Part shown: positions 35,299-44,261 of the stretch, piece after piece | Numbering within the stretch: the first letter of the stretch is position 1 | Layout: the number at the start of each line of letters is the position of its first letter | From: Bacillus sp. THAF10 | GTDB taxonomy: Bacteria; Bacillota; Bacilli; Bacillales; Bacillaceae_I | Direction: 5' to 3' | DNA: 64,000 nucleotides | NCBI RefSeq assembly: GCF_009363695.1 | Contig: NZ_CP045403.1 | Span: forward strand, 1,220,001-1,284,000 | Made by a program: the position numbers and the translations under genes | Notes under the pieces: generated by a model | What the model was told of the DNA's origin: nothing | Databases searched by the model: none | The model's input: the letters and a program-made list of their open reading frames with translations, nothing else

Positions 35299-36159
35299 AT
35301 GAATGATTTGAGTTTAAGCATGCAGCAGCATGTGAAAAAGGTGTTAATTGTATTAGTAGGGGCTTTGTTAAATGCGATTGCCATGAATTTCTTTTTAATC
35401 CCTGCAGATGTCTATGCAAGCGGATTTACTGGCGTAGCACAGCTAATATTTAGAATTTCAGAGGATTTTTTGCCTTTTACCATTTCAACAGGAGTTACGT
35501 TATTGTTATTAAACATTCCTGTTACAATATTGGCATGGAAAAAGGTAGGCAGATCCTTTACGGTCTATAGTTTTTTGAGTGTTTTGTTAATGAGTATTTT
35601 TTTAGAAATCGTTCCTATTTATCGTTTTAATGAAGATATTTTACTTAACGCGGTGTTTGGCGGAGTTATTGCTGCTGTGGGGGTAGGCCTTACGCTGAAA
35701 TGGGGAGCCTCTACAGGTGGTCTTGATATTATCGCAATGATCTTGTCGCGGATGAAGGATAAACCTGTAGGCACTTATTTTTTTGCATTAAATGCGATTA
35801 TCATTTTGACGGCAGGTATTGTGTTTGGGTGGGAAAAAGCACTGTACACACTCGTAACCCTTTATGCCTCAACACGTGTCATTGATGCGATTCACACTCG
35901 TCATGAGAAGCTAACGGCGATGATTGTCACGAAAAAAGGACAGGCTGTTAAGGAAGCGATTCATGCTAGGCTTGTGCGTGGAATTACGTCTGTACCTGCA
36001 CGGGGAACGTTTACTGGCGAAGATAAGGAAATGCTGATGATCGTTATTACTAGGTATGAATTGTACGACTTGGAGCGGATTTTGAAGGATGCAGATCCAC
36101 AAGCATTTACTAACATCGTGCAAACAGCTGGAATCTTTGGATTTTTCCGTAGAGATTAA
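35299..36159 (+). CDS. yitT: YitT family membrane protein (DUF161/DUF2179)
   Basis: A 286-residue protein with five or six membrane segments in the first 190 residues (LLNAIAMNFFLIPADVYASG, TGGLDIIAMIL) and a C-terminal cytosolic DUF2179 ferredoxin-like domain (TAMIVTKKGQAVKEAIHARL). The transport function is unproven for the family. AGGAGG lies eleven bases before ATG. The gene stands alone with a strong terminator. Confidence 0.88.
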   Translation: MNDLSLSMQQHVKKVLIVLVGALLNAIAMNFFLIPADVYASGFTGVAQLIFRISEDFLPFTISTGVTLLLLNIPVTILAWKKVGRSFTVYSFLSVLLMSIFLEIVPIYRFNEDILLNAVFGGVIAAVGVGLTLKWGASTGGLDIIAMILSRMKDKPVGTYFFALNAIIILTAGIVFGWEKALYTLVTLYASTRVIDAIHTRHEKLTAMIVTKKGQAVKEAIHARLVRGITSVPARGTFTGEDKEMLMIVITRYELYDLERILKDADPQAFTNIVQTAGIFGFFRRD

Positions 36160-36162
36160 TAC

Positions 36163-36202
36163 GAAAAAGCGCAAAAGCATAGGTAGCTTTTGCGCTTTTT
36201 AT
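36163..36202. terminator. Terminator yitT/DUF3813
   Basis: AAAAAGCGCAAAAGC and GCTTTTGCGCTTTTT form a 15-bp stem with A/T tracts on both sides. Confidence 0.9.
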
Positions 36203-36203
36203 A

Positions 36204-36413
36204 TTAGTGCTTTTTTTGGTTATTGCTGAAAAGTTCTTCTTGCAATTCATGAAGCTGTGCTTTTTCAGCTTCAGAGGAATTTGCATAAGCAGAGGATAAT
36301 GCGTTTTTAGCAATGCTCATCGAATGTTCATTATGCTCTGAAGAACTATGTTCCCGTCCATTCAGAACATTACGCACAGCATCACGGGCAGCTTGAAATA
36401 ACTGATTTCCCAT
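36204..36413 (-). CDS. DUF3813 small protein
   Basis: A 69-residue protein beginning MGNQLFQAARDAVRNVLNGR with the conserved core AKNALSSAYANSSEAEKAQL, which fits DUF3813 of Bacillaceae; function is unknown. It is predicted to be mostly helical and soluble. A GGAGGG site lies upstream of ATG. It probably shares a transcript with the 50-codon gene two bases upstream. Confidence 0.78.
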   Translation of the reverse strand: MGNQLFQAARDAVRNVLNGREHSSSEHNEHSMSIAKNALSSAYANSSEAEKAQLHELQEELFSNNQKKH

Positions 36414-36415
36414 CC

Positions 36416-36568
36416 TTATATCCCTCCGAGTGAATCTCGTTCGGCTCTTTGTGCTTTACGGGATTCCGACTCTTCCATGGTTTGGTGGTAAGGGATTTGT
36501 TGATCATGAAGCTGTACTGAGTTTTTACCTTGTTGAACAAAGCGTTTAGATTTGCTGCTTCTACCCAT
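36416..36568 (-). CDS. Small hypothetical protein
   Basis: A 50-residue basic, hydrophilic protein (MGRSSKSKRFVQQGKNSVQL at the start, ending RAERDSLGGI). I do not recognise the family; the composition resembles small spore-former proteins. ATG 36568 has AAGGGGGG seven bases upstream; an in-frame ATG at 36610 lies before this site. It ends two bases before the DUF3813 start region, so the two are probably co-transcribed. Confidence 0.65.
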   Translation of the reverse strand: MGRSSKSKRFVQQGKNSVQLHDQQIPYHQTMEESESRKAQRAERDSLGGI

Positions 36569-36659
36569 TATAAAGCCCCCCTTTTCAACTTGGACGAAAG
36601 CTATGTCCACTATGTAGTGTTCGTTAGATTGTCAAAAATATTATGGGCAATAATTGGGC

Positions 36660-37466
36660 TTACAGATTCAGCTTCTTTTCTAAAAATACGGCAATACCGT
36701 CCTCTTCGTTTGAAAGGGTAATTTCATTCGCCTTCTCTTTTAGACCATGGATGGCATTCCCCATCGCAACACCAGTACCTGCATATTCAATCATTTCGTA
36801 ATCATTGTCCTCATCACCAAATGCAATGATATTTTGCTGTGAAATGCCAAAATGCTTGGCAACTCTTTGCAAACCAACTGCTTTGTTCATCCCTGTGCGC
36901 ACTAATTCAATAACATGCCACGGAGCAGCCCAGCGTCTATGATCAATCACTTCTGCATGAACTTCCGATAAGTATTTGCGAATTTTAGGCACTTCTTCTT
37001 CACTAGCATGAATTAAAATACAGGTTGGATCTTTTTTTAGTACGTTTCTTAAGTCGCCTGTTTCAATTTTTGGATTGCCAAACCCGAAAATATCTAATAA
37101 TTTCTCGTCATGGAAATGAAAATACACATCATCCATTACTTCAGCCAAAATGTTATGAATGTGGTATTTTTCACTCACTTCAATGATTTCCTTCACGGTT
37201 TCAATAGAGAGTGGTTCGTGGTAAATACCCCACTCATCATTGCCAGGAAAATGAACAAAGGCCCCATTGAAGTTCACAATAGGAGTGTTCAGATTCAATT
37301 CTTCGTAGTACATGATACTTGCTCGATATGGTCTGCCTGTTGCAATAACAACCTCATGTCCTTGCTCCATTGCTTTCGTTAAAGCTGTTTTGTTGCGTTT
37401 GGAAATTCTTTTATCATCTGTTAATAATGTCCCGTCTAAATCTACTGCTATCAGATGCTTCTCCAC
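36660..37466 (-). CDS. yitU: Cof-type HAD phosphatase YitU
   Basis: A 268-residue HAD-superfamily IIB hydrolase. Motif I is IAVDLDGTLLTDD with the nucleophile Asp, motif II VVIATGRPY, and motif IV GDEDNDYEMIEYAGTGVAMG. Family members dephosphorylate flavin or sugar phosphates; B. subtilis YitU is one of the FMN phosphatases reported for riboflavin synthesis. The start codon is GTG with AAAGGGG upstream. It sits next to yitV, divergently transcribed. Confidence 0.88.
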   Translation of the reverse strand: MEKHLIAVDLDGTLLTDDKRISKRNKTALTKAMEQGHEVVIATGRPYRASIMYYEELNLNTPIVNFNGAFVHFPGNDEWGIYHEPLSIETVKEIIEVSEKYHIHNILAEVMDDVYFHFHDEKLLDIFGFGNPKIETGDLRNVLKKDPTCILIHASEEEVPKIRKYLSEVHAEVIDHRRWAAPWHVIELVRTGMNKAVGLQRVAKHFGISQQNIIAFGDEDNDYEMIEYAGTGVAMGNAIHGLKEKANEITLSNEEDGIAVFLEKKLNL

Positions 37467-37523
37467 GTTATCGATTCCCCTTTATTGGTAATAGTAGTTT
37501 AACTATCTAAAAAGCATACTCAC

Positions 37524-37670
37524 AGCGTCCAGCTCCATGCGCCAGCGACTAGCAAACTTCCCTCGCCTCCTTACGATAAGGCAACATCGACGCTTGAGCT
37601 CTTCGTGTTTTCTTTATCTCATACGGCTCAGTCCAGTTTGTACGTCGCAAAGCGGGCGCATTCCGCTTTT
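37524..37670. repeat. Degenerate intergenic repeat-like element
   Basis: The 304-base gap between yitU and yitV contains a GC-richer block starting AGCGTCCAGCTCCATGCGCC and ending GGCGCATTCCGCTTTT; ATGCGCC and GGCGCAT pair. From memory it resembles an abundant Bacillus intergenic repeat with GCTCCAGCGCC / GGCGCTTCCGCTTT ends. Only one copy is in this window. Confidence 0.5.
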
Positions 37671-37770
37671 GTATTTCAAGTGTAACCTTTTTTAATTTTC
37701 CTTGTCCACATGTTACACTAGACAAGAAGTGTTAAAAGGAAAAATAGACCAAAATCATGGAGGTTAAAAA

Positions 37771-38577
37771 ATGATCAATGTAGAGAAGCAAAGCACTGGT
37801 GCGGTTTCTTTTTTACATATCTGTCAGGCAGATTCCTTTTCAGAAAAGAAACCAACCGTTATCTTTATACATGGGTTCCAAAGTGTAAAAGAAAATAATT
37901 TACATTATGCTTACCTCCTTGCTGAAAAAGGGTTCCGTGTGATTTTGCCGGACTGCATTTATCATGGGGACCGTGATAGTGGATTGAATAGCGAAGGAAT
38001 GATGCAGGCTTTTTGGGAAATCGTCATTCAAACTATTCATGAAATACAAGTACTAAAAGACTACCTTGATGCGAGGGGATTAGCAGAAGATGTTGGGGTA
38101 GCTGGGACTTCAATGGGGGGAATAGTCACTTTTGGTGCATTAAAACGTTATCCTTGGATTAAAGCAGCAGTAAGCTTGATGGGTTGCCCAAGCTATCAGG
38201 AATTTGCTCAATGGAAAATTGATAAAGTGGTGGAGACAGGATTTGTGTTGCCGTTTTCACCTGAGCAAGTGAAAGGTTATATTACAAAGCTTGAACCGTA
38301 TGATTTAGCGGTTGAAGCGCATCTTTTAGACGAAAGACCACTGCTTTGCTGGCACGGAAAACAGGACAATGAAGTGCCAATTGATCCACTATTAACGTTT
38401 GTAAATCAAATTAAAGGCTATTATAAAAATGTACCAGAACATTTGAAAGTAATGGTAGACGATTATGCTGACCATAAAGTATCAAGAGACGGTGTCCTTG
38501 CAGCGGTAAATTGGTTTGCCATGCATTTAAAACAAGAAAAGAAGGAGCGATATCATGCAGGAAGCACTCAAGGATAA
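37771..38577 (+). CDS. yitV: Alpha/beta-hydrolase, putative esterase YitV
   Basis: A 268-residue alpha/beta-hydrolase. VIFIHGFQSVKENN carries the oxyanion-hole His-Gly, the nucleophile elbow is VAGTSMGGIVTFGAL (Ser near residue 114), and LLCWHGKQDNEVP plus a C-terminal DYADHKVS supply the Asp and His. It fits YitV-type esterases; substrate is unknown. Its end overlaps yitW by 23 bases. Confidence 0.87.
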   Translation: MINVEKQSTGAVSFLHICQADSFSEKKPTVIFIHGFQSVKENNLHYAYLLAEKGFRVILPDCIYHGDRDSGLNSEGMMQAFWEIVIQTIHEIQVLKDYLDARGLAEDVGVAGTSMGGIVTFGALKRYPWIKAAVSLMGCPSYQEFAQWKIDKVVETGFVLPFSPEQVKGYITKLEPYDLAVEAHLLDERPLLCWHGKQDNEVPIDPLLTFVNQIKGYYKNVPEHLKVMVDDYADHKVSRDGVLAAVNWFAMHLKQEKKERYHAGSTQG

Positions 38578-38866
38578 AATAATGGAACAATTAGAGGAAG
38601 TAGAGGACCCAGAGCTTGGTGTCGACATTGTAAACCTCGGATTGGTATATGAGGTGGATATAGACGATTCAAAAAATGTGGAAGTAACGATGACACTCAC
38701 TTCCATCGGCTGCCCACTTGCAGGAGAAATTGTGGAGGATGTAAAAAAGAAGCTTGCTCCACTTGAGGAAGTTAACGATGTTCATGTGAATATTACTTTT
38801 AATCCGCCTTGGAGCAAGGATCGGATGTCAAGACTCGCCAAAATTGCCTTAAATGTAACAGACTAA
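38555..38866 (+). CDS. yitW: MIP18/SufT-type iron-sulfur assembly factor YitW
   Basis: A 103-residue DUF59 protein. DPELGVDIVNLGLVYEVDID and the conserved Cys in TLTSIGCPLAGEI fit the SufT/YitW family, which helps iron-sulfur protein maturation. AAGGAG lies seven bases before ATG, inside the end of yitV, so translation is coupled. Confidence 0.9.
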   Translation: MQEALKDKIMEQLEEVEDPELGVDIVNLGLVYEVDIDDSKNVEVTMTLTSIGCPLAGEIVEDVKKKLAPLEEVNDVHVNITFNPPWSKDRMSRLAKIALNVTD

Positions 38867-38888
38867 CTACATAAGGGAGAGGTGAAGC

Positions 38889-39227
38889 ATGAAAAACAAA
38901 GTAGTACTTGTAAGCTCAAACAGGTTGGGAAATGGAGATGAAGCGCTTGGGGAAGGGGTACTTGAAACTTTTTTTACCATCCTAAAGCAACAAGATGAGA
39001 AACCACAAGCAATATTTTTAATGAATACAGGCGTTTTCACGTTAACCGAAGAATCTTACGTTTCCGTTCATTTAAAGGAAATTCATGAAGCGGGGGTCCC
39101 TGTTTATGCCTGCAAAACGTGTGTAGATCATTATCAGGTTGAAGAAAAGCTTATAAGCGGGGAAATCAGTGGAATGGGACATTTTATAGAACTAGCAAGT
39201 AAACATGAGGTGTTGACAATTAGCTAA
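38889..39227 (+). CDS. DsrE/YedF-like sulfurtransferase-related protein
   Basis: A 112-residue DsrE-fold protein resembling the C-terminal domain of the selenium-metabolism protein YedF (KVVLVSSNRLGNGDEALGEG at the start, IFLMNTGVFTL in the middle). The CKTCVDHY CxxC (near residues 76-79) could carry persulfide sulfur. It lacks the N-terminal SirA/TusA domain of full YedF. It follows yitW by 22 bases, and the iron-sulfur link suggests a role in sulfur handling; this is inference. Confidence 0.78.
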   Translation: MKNKVVLVSSNRLGNGDEALGEGVLETFFTILKQQDEKPQAIFLMNTGVFTLTEESYVSVHLKEIHEAGVPVYACKTCVDHYQVEEKLISGEISGMGHFIELASKHEVLTIS

Positions 39228-39329
39228 GCTATCATGAAACCTTCACTTTTGGGAATGCTATAGTCGAGATGATTTCATCTCACGCATTACATTCTTGCAC
39301 ATATGCTTCTCAAAATAGGAGGGAATCGA

Positions 39330-39509
39330 ATGGGCCAGAATCAGCAATTTAAAGCTGGACAAAAAGCACCTAACAACGGTATTTATTTGGAAATTGGGGA
39401 AACCGGAAGCGGCGTGAAAAACCCGCAAAAGATTCACATGAAAGCGGGCGACACTTTCCCGGAAAACTCCAACCATAACCGTTTATGGGCCAAAAAGCGA
39501 CGTCCATAA
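39330..39509 (+). CDS. yjzC: YjzC family protein
   Basis: A 59-residue protein reading MGQNQQFKAGQKAPNNGIYL with HMKAGDTFPENSNHNRLWAK, the YjzC pattern; function is unknown. ATG 39330 has AGGAGGG seven bases upstream; a longer frame is unsupported. It ends before a short imperfect terminator. Confidence 0.85.
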   Translation: MGQNQQFKAGQKAPNNGIYLEIGETGSGVKNPQKIHMKAGDTFPENSNHNRLWAKKRRP

Positions 39510-39510
39510 A

Positions 39511-39546
39511 TTTTAGGTCATCCTCTTTGTGGGGGTGGCTTTTTTC
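39511..39546 (+). terminator. Weak terminator after yjzC
   Basis: GGTCATCC...GGGGTGGCTTTTTT imperfect stem with a T tract. Confidence 0.45.
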
Positions 39547-39617
39547 AATCAAACAAACGGAACTTTTCCTTTTCAGTCTCGTATTAAAACGTACTACCAA
39601 AAAGGAGTGGTTTACCC

Positions 39618-42212
39618 TTGAACCTAAATGAGATGACAACCAAGCTCCAGGAAGCAATTGTCATGGCCAAAAGCATTGCAGAAAACCACCAGCACCAACA
39701 AATAGAGCATGAACACCTTTTTCTAGCCTTACTTCAACAACATGAGGGTTTAACAGAAAGAATTATTCTCTATATGAAGGAGGATCCACAACAATTAAAA
39801 AACAAGGTAATAGAACTGCTCGCCTTAAAACCTGAGGTTAGTGGCAGTACCCAGGAAGCCTACATAAGTACAGCATTACAAACAGTATTCAAACAAGCAA
39901 AGGAGTATGAACAAGAATGGGAAGACGAGTATCTTTCTGTAGAGCATGTCCTTTTGGCTTTATTGAAAACTGCTGCATCCACCCACCATTTTCAAAAGCT
40001 GCTTCAAATGTATCAATTGACTGAAACTAGAGTGTACCAAGCGATAAAGGAAATAAGGGGGAACCAGCGCGTGACGTCAAAAGAGCCAGAATCAACCTAT
40101 GAGGCGTTAAAAAAATATGGTAGAGACTTGGTAGAAGAGGTGAAAAGCGGCAAGCTTGACCCAGTTATTGGCCGTGATCAAGAAATTCGCAGAGTGATAA
40201 GAATACTCTCCAGGAAGACAAAAAATAATCCCGTTCTTATAGGAGAACCAGGAGTAGGGAAAACAGCAATTGTCGAGGGGCTTGCTCAGCGAATTGTCAG
40301 AAGGGATGTACCAGATGGTCTTAAAGATAAAACGATTTTTTCCTTGGATTTAAGCTCCCTTGTGGCAGGCGCAAAGTACCGAGGAGAATTTGAAGAGCGT
40401 CTTAAGGCGGTCTTGCAAGAAATTAAAAAAAGTGATGGCCGAATTCTTTTGTTTATTGATGAGCTTCATACCATTGTTGGAGCGGGGAAAACAGAAGGAT
40501 CGATGGATGCAGGGAATATGTTAAAGCCAATGCTAGCCAGAGGAGAGCTGCATTGCATTGGTGCTACCACATTAAACGAGCACCGCCAATACATTGAAAA
40601 AGATCCGGCATTAGAAAGACGCTTTCAGCAGGTATTGGTTCAAGAGCCTACTGTAGAAGATACTATTTCGATTTTACGTGGATTAAAGGAACGTTTTGAA
40701 ATTCACCATGGTGTGAACATTCACGACAGAGCGATAGTATCCGCTGCTACCTTATCCAATCGATATATTTCCGAACGCTTCTTACCAGATAAGGCAATCG
40801 ATTTGGTTGATGAAGCGTGTGCCATGATTCGCACAGAGATTGATTCGATGCCAACGGAATTGGATGAGGTTACGAGAAAAGTAATGAGGCTTGAAATTGA
40901 AGAAGCAGCATTAAAAAAAGAACAAGACCAAGCGAGCATAGAAAGATTAGCATCTCTTCAGGCTGAACTTGCTAATCTAAAGGAAAAAGCGACCTCCATG
41001 ACAACGAAATGGGAGCTTGAAAAGAAGGATATTCAAGAGATTCGCGAAAAACGTGAAGAGCTTGAAAAAGTAAAAAGGGAGTTAGAGGCTGCTGAAAACG
41101 ATTATGACTTAAATAAGGCGGCTGAGTTACGGCACGGGAAAATACCAACAATCGAAAAAGAAATATCCGAGCTCGAAGAAAAGGCAAAAAGAAAAAAGGA
41201 AACGAGCCAGCTCCTACGTGAAGAAGTTCGGGAAGAAGAAATTGCCCAAATAGTTGCAAAGTGGACTGGCATCCCAGTCACTAAGCTTGTGGAAGGAGAA
41301 CGAGAAAAGCTATTAAAACTAGAAGAAATTCTCCACAAGCGGGTAGTAGGGCAGGAAGAAGCGGTGCAGCTTGTCTCTGAAGCTGTAATCAGAGCAAGGG
41401 CCGGAATTAAAGATCCTAATCGTCCTATTGGCTCCTTTATTTTCCTTGGTCCAACGGGAGTGGGTAAAACAGAGCTTGCCAGAGCTTTAGCACAGTCGCT
41501 GTTTGACAGTGAAGAACAATTAATACGAATAGATATGTCTGAATACATGGAAAAACATGCCGTATCAAGGCTAATTGGGGCACCACCAGGCTATGTAGGG
41601 TATGAAGAGGGAGGTCAACTAACAGAAGCTGTCCGCCGAAAGCCGTATTCGGTCCTTCTTTTAGATGAGATTGAAAAAGCCCATCCTGAAGTTTTCAACC
41701 TGCTTTTACAGATGCTTGATGATGGAAGAATAACAGATTCTCAAGGGAAAACGGTTGATTTTAAAAATACAGTTATTATTATGACTTCAAATATTGGCTC
41801 CCATTTTTTACTCGAACAAGTGAAGGAGGACATATCCGAAGAAACAAAAGAGAAAGTCATGCAGCAACTCCGCTCCCATTTTAGGCCAGAGCTTCTTAAC
41901 CGAATAGATGACACCGTAATATTTTCTCCTCTATCAGAGAAACAAATTGCCTTGATTGTAGAAAAGCTTATTAGCGATCTCCAAGGAAGGCTTGAGGATA
42001 AGCATATGGAATTGACATTAACAGAGGAGGCAAAAAAATTTATTGCCACCAACGCTTATGATCCCGTTTATGGTGCGAGGCCATTAAAGAGGTTTATACA
42101 AAAGCATATAGAAACATTGATAGCCAAGGAAATAATCAAAGGGTCAATTCAAGATTTCCAAAAAATTATTATTGGGTTAGAAGAAGGAAAACTAGTTATC
42201 TTTGACAAATAA
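39618..42212 (+). CDS. clpB: ATP-dependent disaggregase ClpB
   Basis: An 864-residue Hsp100 protein. An N-terminal Clp-N domain (1-145) precedes AAA-1 with Walker [14 protein letters not shown] (near 210), a middle coiled coil (about 410-525, Glu/Lys-rich) and AAA-2 with Walker [15 protein letters not shown] (near 610). The C-terminal D2-small domain contains [11 protein letters not shown]. The long M-domain and lack of an IGF-loop type P-element identify ClpB rather than ClpC or ClpE, so it rescues aggregated proteins with DnaK. Start is TTG with AAAGGAG. B. subtilis lacks clpB. I see no CtsR or CIRCE box upstream. Confidence 0.92.
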   Translation: MNLNEMTTKLQEAIVMAKSIAENHQHQQIEHEHLFLALLQQHEGLTERIILYMKEDPQQLKNKVIELLALKPEVSGSTQEAYISTALQTVFKQAKEYEQEWEDEYLSVEHVLLALLKTAASTHHFQKLLQMYQLTETRVYQAIKEIRGNQRVTSKEPESTYEALKKYGRDLVEEVKSGKLDPVIGRDQEIRRVIRILSRKTKNNPVLIGEPGVGKTAIVEGLAQRIVRRDVPDGLKDKTIFSLDLSSLVAGAKYRGEFEERLKAVLQEIKKSDGRILLFIDELHTIVGAGKTEGSMDAGNMLKPMLARGELHCIGATTLNEHRQYIEKDPALERRFQQVLVQEPTVEDTISILRGLKERFEIHHGVNIHDRAIVSAATLSNRYISERFLPDKAIDLVDEACAMIRTEIDSMPTELDEVTRKVMRLEIEEAALKKEQDQASIERLASLQAELANLKEKATSMTTKWELEKKDIQEIREKREELEKVKRELEAAENDYDLNKAAELRHGKIPTIEKEISELEEKAKRKKETSQLLREEVREEEIAQIVAKWTGIPVTKLVEGEREKLLKLEEILHKRVVGQEEAVQLVSEAVIRARAGIKDPNRPIGSFIFLGPTGVGKTELARALAQSLFDSEEQLIRIDMSEYMEKHAVSRLIGAPPGYVGYEEGGQLTEAVRRKPYSVLLLDEIEKAHPEVFNLLLQMLDDGRITDSQGKTVDFKNTVIIMTSNIGSHFLLEQVKEDISEETKEKVMQQLRSHFRPELLNRIDDTVIFSPLSEKQIALIVEKLISDLQGRLEDKHMELTLTEEAKKFIATNAYDPVYGARPLKRFIQKHIETLIAKEIIKGSIQDFQKIIIGLEEGKLVIFDK

Positions 42213-42223
42213 ATAGAGATAGA

Positions 42224-42257
42224 AAAAAGAACTTGTTCCTGAGAACAAGTTCTTTTC
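42224..42257. terminator. Bidirectional terminator clpB/yjzD
   Basis: AAAAAAGAACTTGTTC-ctga-GAACAAGTTCTTTT. Confidence 0.9.
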
Positions 42258-42265
42258 AATCATCA

Positions 42266-42448
42266 TTAATGTTTCTCAACAGGCTCGTTTGGTAACGCTT
42301 CCCCGATAAGAATAACAATACCAGCAAAAACAACAGCAATGATAGAAGCTAATACGTAGTTGTATGTATCACCCTGCATGTTTGCAACCACATATGATAA
42401 CATGTTTATTAAAAGAAGTGACCAAAACAATGTCCAAAATACGCGCAT
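42266..42448 (-). CDS. yjzD: YjzD family membrane protein (DUF2929)
   Basis: A 60-residue protein with two membrane segments (about 2-22 and 33-51), fitting DUF2929/YjzD. Function is unknown. ATG has GGAGGGG upstream. Gene order clpB-yjzD-yjaU is shared with other bacilli. The 271-base gap to yjaU holds no gene that I could see. Confidence 0.82.
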   Translation of the reverse strand: MRVFWTLFWSLLLINMLSYVVANMQGDTYNYVLASIIAVVFAGIVILIGEALPNEPVEKH

Positions 42449-42719
42449 GATAATATGTCCCCTCCGTTCCTTCGTTCATTTTCACTATACTTATTCATCG
42501 GATATTTTACCACAATAGGAACATATAATAAATGTAAATATGTTTAGATTTTTTGAATTATGGGTTGGTAAATGATGAATGATGGCCTTTATGGTAAAAT
42601 TGGCACCAAATAATCGTAGCTACATCCCATGGCCCAGGTAAAATAAGTCTTTCGCCTTTAGCAGAAGAAGAAATACATACATAGCATATGTTATATAAGT
42701 ACGTGGACTGGAGGACTGG

Positions 42720-43469
42720 ATGAGAACAATGAGCTTAAATCAACGATTTTTTCAACTTGGCGGTCAGTGGAATGCTGTTCATGTTCCAGAAAAACCAAAC
42801 GGCTTCGGTGTTCTTATTATTGGAGATGCAAATCATTTTGTAGATCCGCATAATAGCCTTTGGTTACAGCATATTGGCAGAAAGAAAATAATAGAGGAAA
42901 TTTTACAATGCGGGTACACTCTTTTCTATTCGAATTTGTTTGGAGCGCATTGGGGGAGTAAGCAATCCGTCATTCATGCTAAACAGCTTTATCATATTAT
43001 TTTAAAGCAAGAAATTCTAAATGATAAAATTCATATTTTAGCAGAAGGAATGGGGGCATTAACGGCCTTACAGCTGATGGAGGAGTTACAAGAGAACCTG
43101 CGCTCGGCAGCCTTTATCAATCCTTGTTTGGATGTAAAAGCGCAGTTGTCACATGAAAAAGACCGGAAATTCTTTTATAAAAAAGTAAAGAATGAATTAT
43201 CCAAAGCCTATCAGGTACCAGTGAAGGAATTGGAAGAATATGAGGGGTTCCCAGATTTAAATTCTTTTGAGAAAAGCTCCACACCTATAAAGATTTGGCA
43301 AACTACTACTAATTTCACTTATGACCCAAGACTGCATTGTAAACGTTTTGAGGAATTAAGAGAAAAACAACAAAAACCAATTGCGGTCACCTATCACCTA
43401 GTGGAAAAAAGATATTCCTACGGTCCATCCATATGCCAGTTTTTTCATAAACATGAGCAGGAATTATAA
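42720..43469 (+). CDS. yjaU: YjaU-like hypothetical protein
   Basis: A 249-residue protein with an alpha/beta-hydrolase-like layout: GFGVLIIGDANHFVDPHNS near the start and ILAEGMGALTALQLMEELQ at residues 103-121, where a Gly replaces the usual Ser of the nucleophile elbow (EGMGA). Catalysis is therefore doubtful. Synteny (yjzD-yjaU-yjaV-med) names it; function is unknown. GGAGG lies before ATG. It ends in a hairpin with an ACTA-rich tail. Confidence 0.7.
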   Translation: MRTMSLNQRFFQLGGQWNAVHVPEKPNGFGVLIIGDANHFVDPHNSLWLQHIGRKKIIEEILQCGYTLFYSNLFGAHWGSKQSVIHAKQLYHIILKQEILNDKIHILAEGMGALTALQLMEELQENLRSAAFINPCLDVKAQLSHEKDRKFFYKKVKNELSKAYQVPVKELEEYEGFPDLNSFEKSSTPIKIWQTTTNFTYDPRLHCKRFEELREKQQKPIAVTYHLVEKRYSYGPSICQFFHKHEQEL

Positions 43470-43470
43470 T

Positions 43471-43505
43471 TAGTCCCATTTCATACCATGTGAAATAGGG
43501 ACTAT
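43471..43505 (+). terminator. Terminator of yjaU
   Basis: AGTCCC-a-TTTCA and TGAAA-ta-GGGACT form the stem, followed by ATTATT. Confidence 0.6.
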
Positions 43506-43562
43506 TATTATGGGTAAAAGCATATGGATACAGTAAAAGTAAGGAAGAGTGGAGTGGGGATA

Positions 43563-44108
43563 ATGAAAAATGCAGTGGTGATTGGTGCCACCTCACATGT
43601 TGGATTAGCTGTTTGCCAGGAATTGATTGCTAAAGAGGTGGAAGTAACAGGTTTTGAACGATTAGAACGGATGGATGCCTCAGCTGAAGAACGGTTAATG
43701 GGGATTGGAAGGAATGCTTTTTTTCATATGAATAGGAATCAAAACGCTGATGAGACCTCTTATGAGACAGCGTTTTACTTTGTCGATGAAAATACAAAAG
43801 AGGATAACGAGATAATCGATGCGTATCTTGAAAACAGCTCCAAACTTTTAATTATTTCAAAATATAGTAGAAAAAATTTAGAAAGAAAGATTCTTCAGGA
43901 AAAGAACATAAAAAAACCAAATTGTTCTATTTATCTTCCAGAAATTTATGAACCATTGGAAACAGATGTATCTAGCGATTTAGAACTGGAAGAAAAGTAT
44001 GAAACCATTTATGTAGAAAATGCGGCAGCGGCCATTTGTAAAATTGCACAAGAAACATTGGAATCAAAACAATATTTACTATTACCCCTAACATACAAAA
44101 AGAAATAG
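43563..44108 (+). CDS. yjaV: NAD(P)-binding Rossmann-like protein YjaV
   Basis: A 181-residue protein starting MKNAVVIGATSHVGLAVCQE, a GxxxxxG dinucleotide-binding start, followed by an acidic region and no catalytic YxxxK. The resemblance to YjaV and its place before med support orthology; function is unknown. ATG 43563 has GGAGTGGGG upstream; an upstream ATG at 43524 has none. Confidence 0.7.
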   Translation: MKNAVVIGATSHVGLAVCQELIAKEVEVTGFERLERMDASAEERLMGIGRNAFFHMNRNQNADETSYETAFYFVDENTKEDNEIIDAYLENSSKLLIISKYSRKNLERKILQEKNIKKPNCSIYLPEIYEPLETDVSSDLELEEKYETIYVENAAAAICKIAQETLESKQYLLLPLTYKKK

Positions 44109-44113
44109 AGGGT

Positions 44114-44177
44114 TAATATCCATTTTACAGTCACAGTTAAATAGCCTGTGGCTAGAAAATGGATATTTTCGCTTTTC
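44114..44177 (+). terminator. Terminator of yjaV
   Basis: AATATCCATTTT and GAAAATGGATATT form an outer stem around CACAG/CTGTG, followed by a T-rich tract. Confidence 0.8.
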
Positions 44178-44261
44178 CTTTTATCGAACAACATGTACAA
44201 TATTAATGTAATAATGGGAAACAGAGGGGTGTTCCTTTTTGAAGGATGGGGTGTTACATTC

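Noticed and set aside
39510..39617. CtsR or CIRCE heat-shock operators before clpB
   Set aside because: Neither the GGTCAAA direct repeat nor the TTAGCACTC inverted repeat is present.
42449..42719. Possible riboswitch or small gene before yjaU
   Set aside because: The 271 bases show no convincing terminator/antiterminator pair and no frame with a good start.
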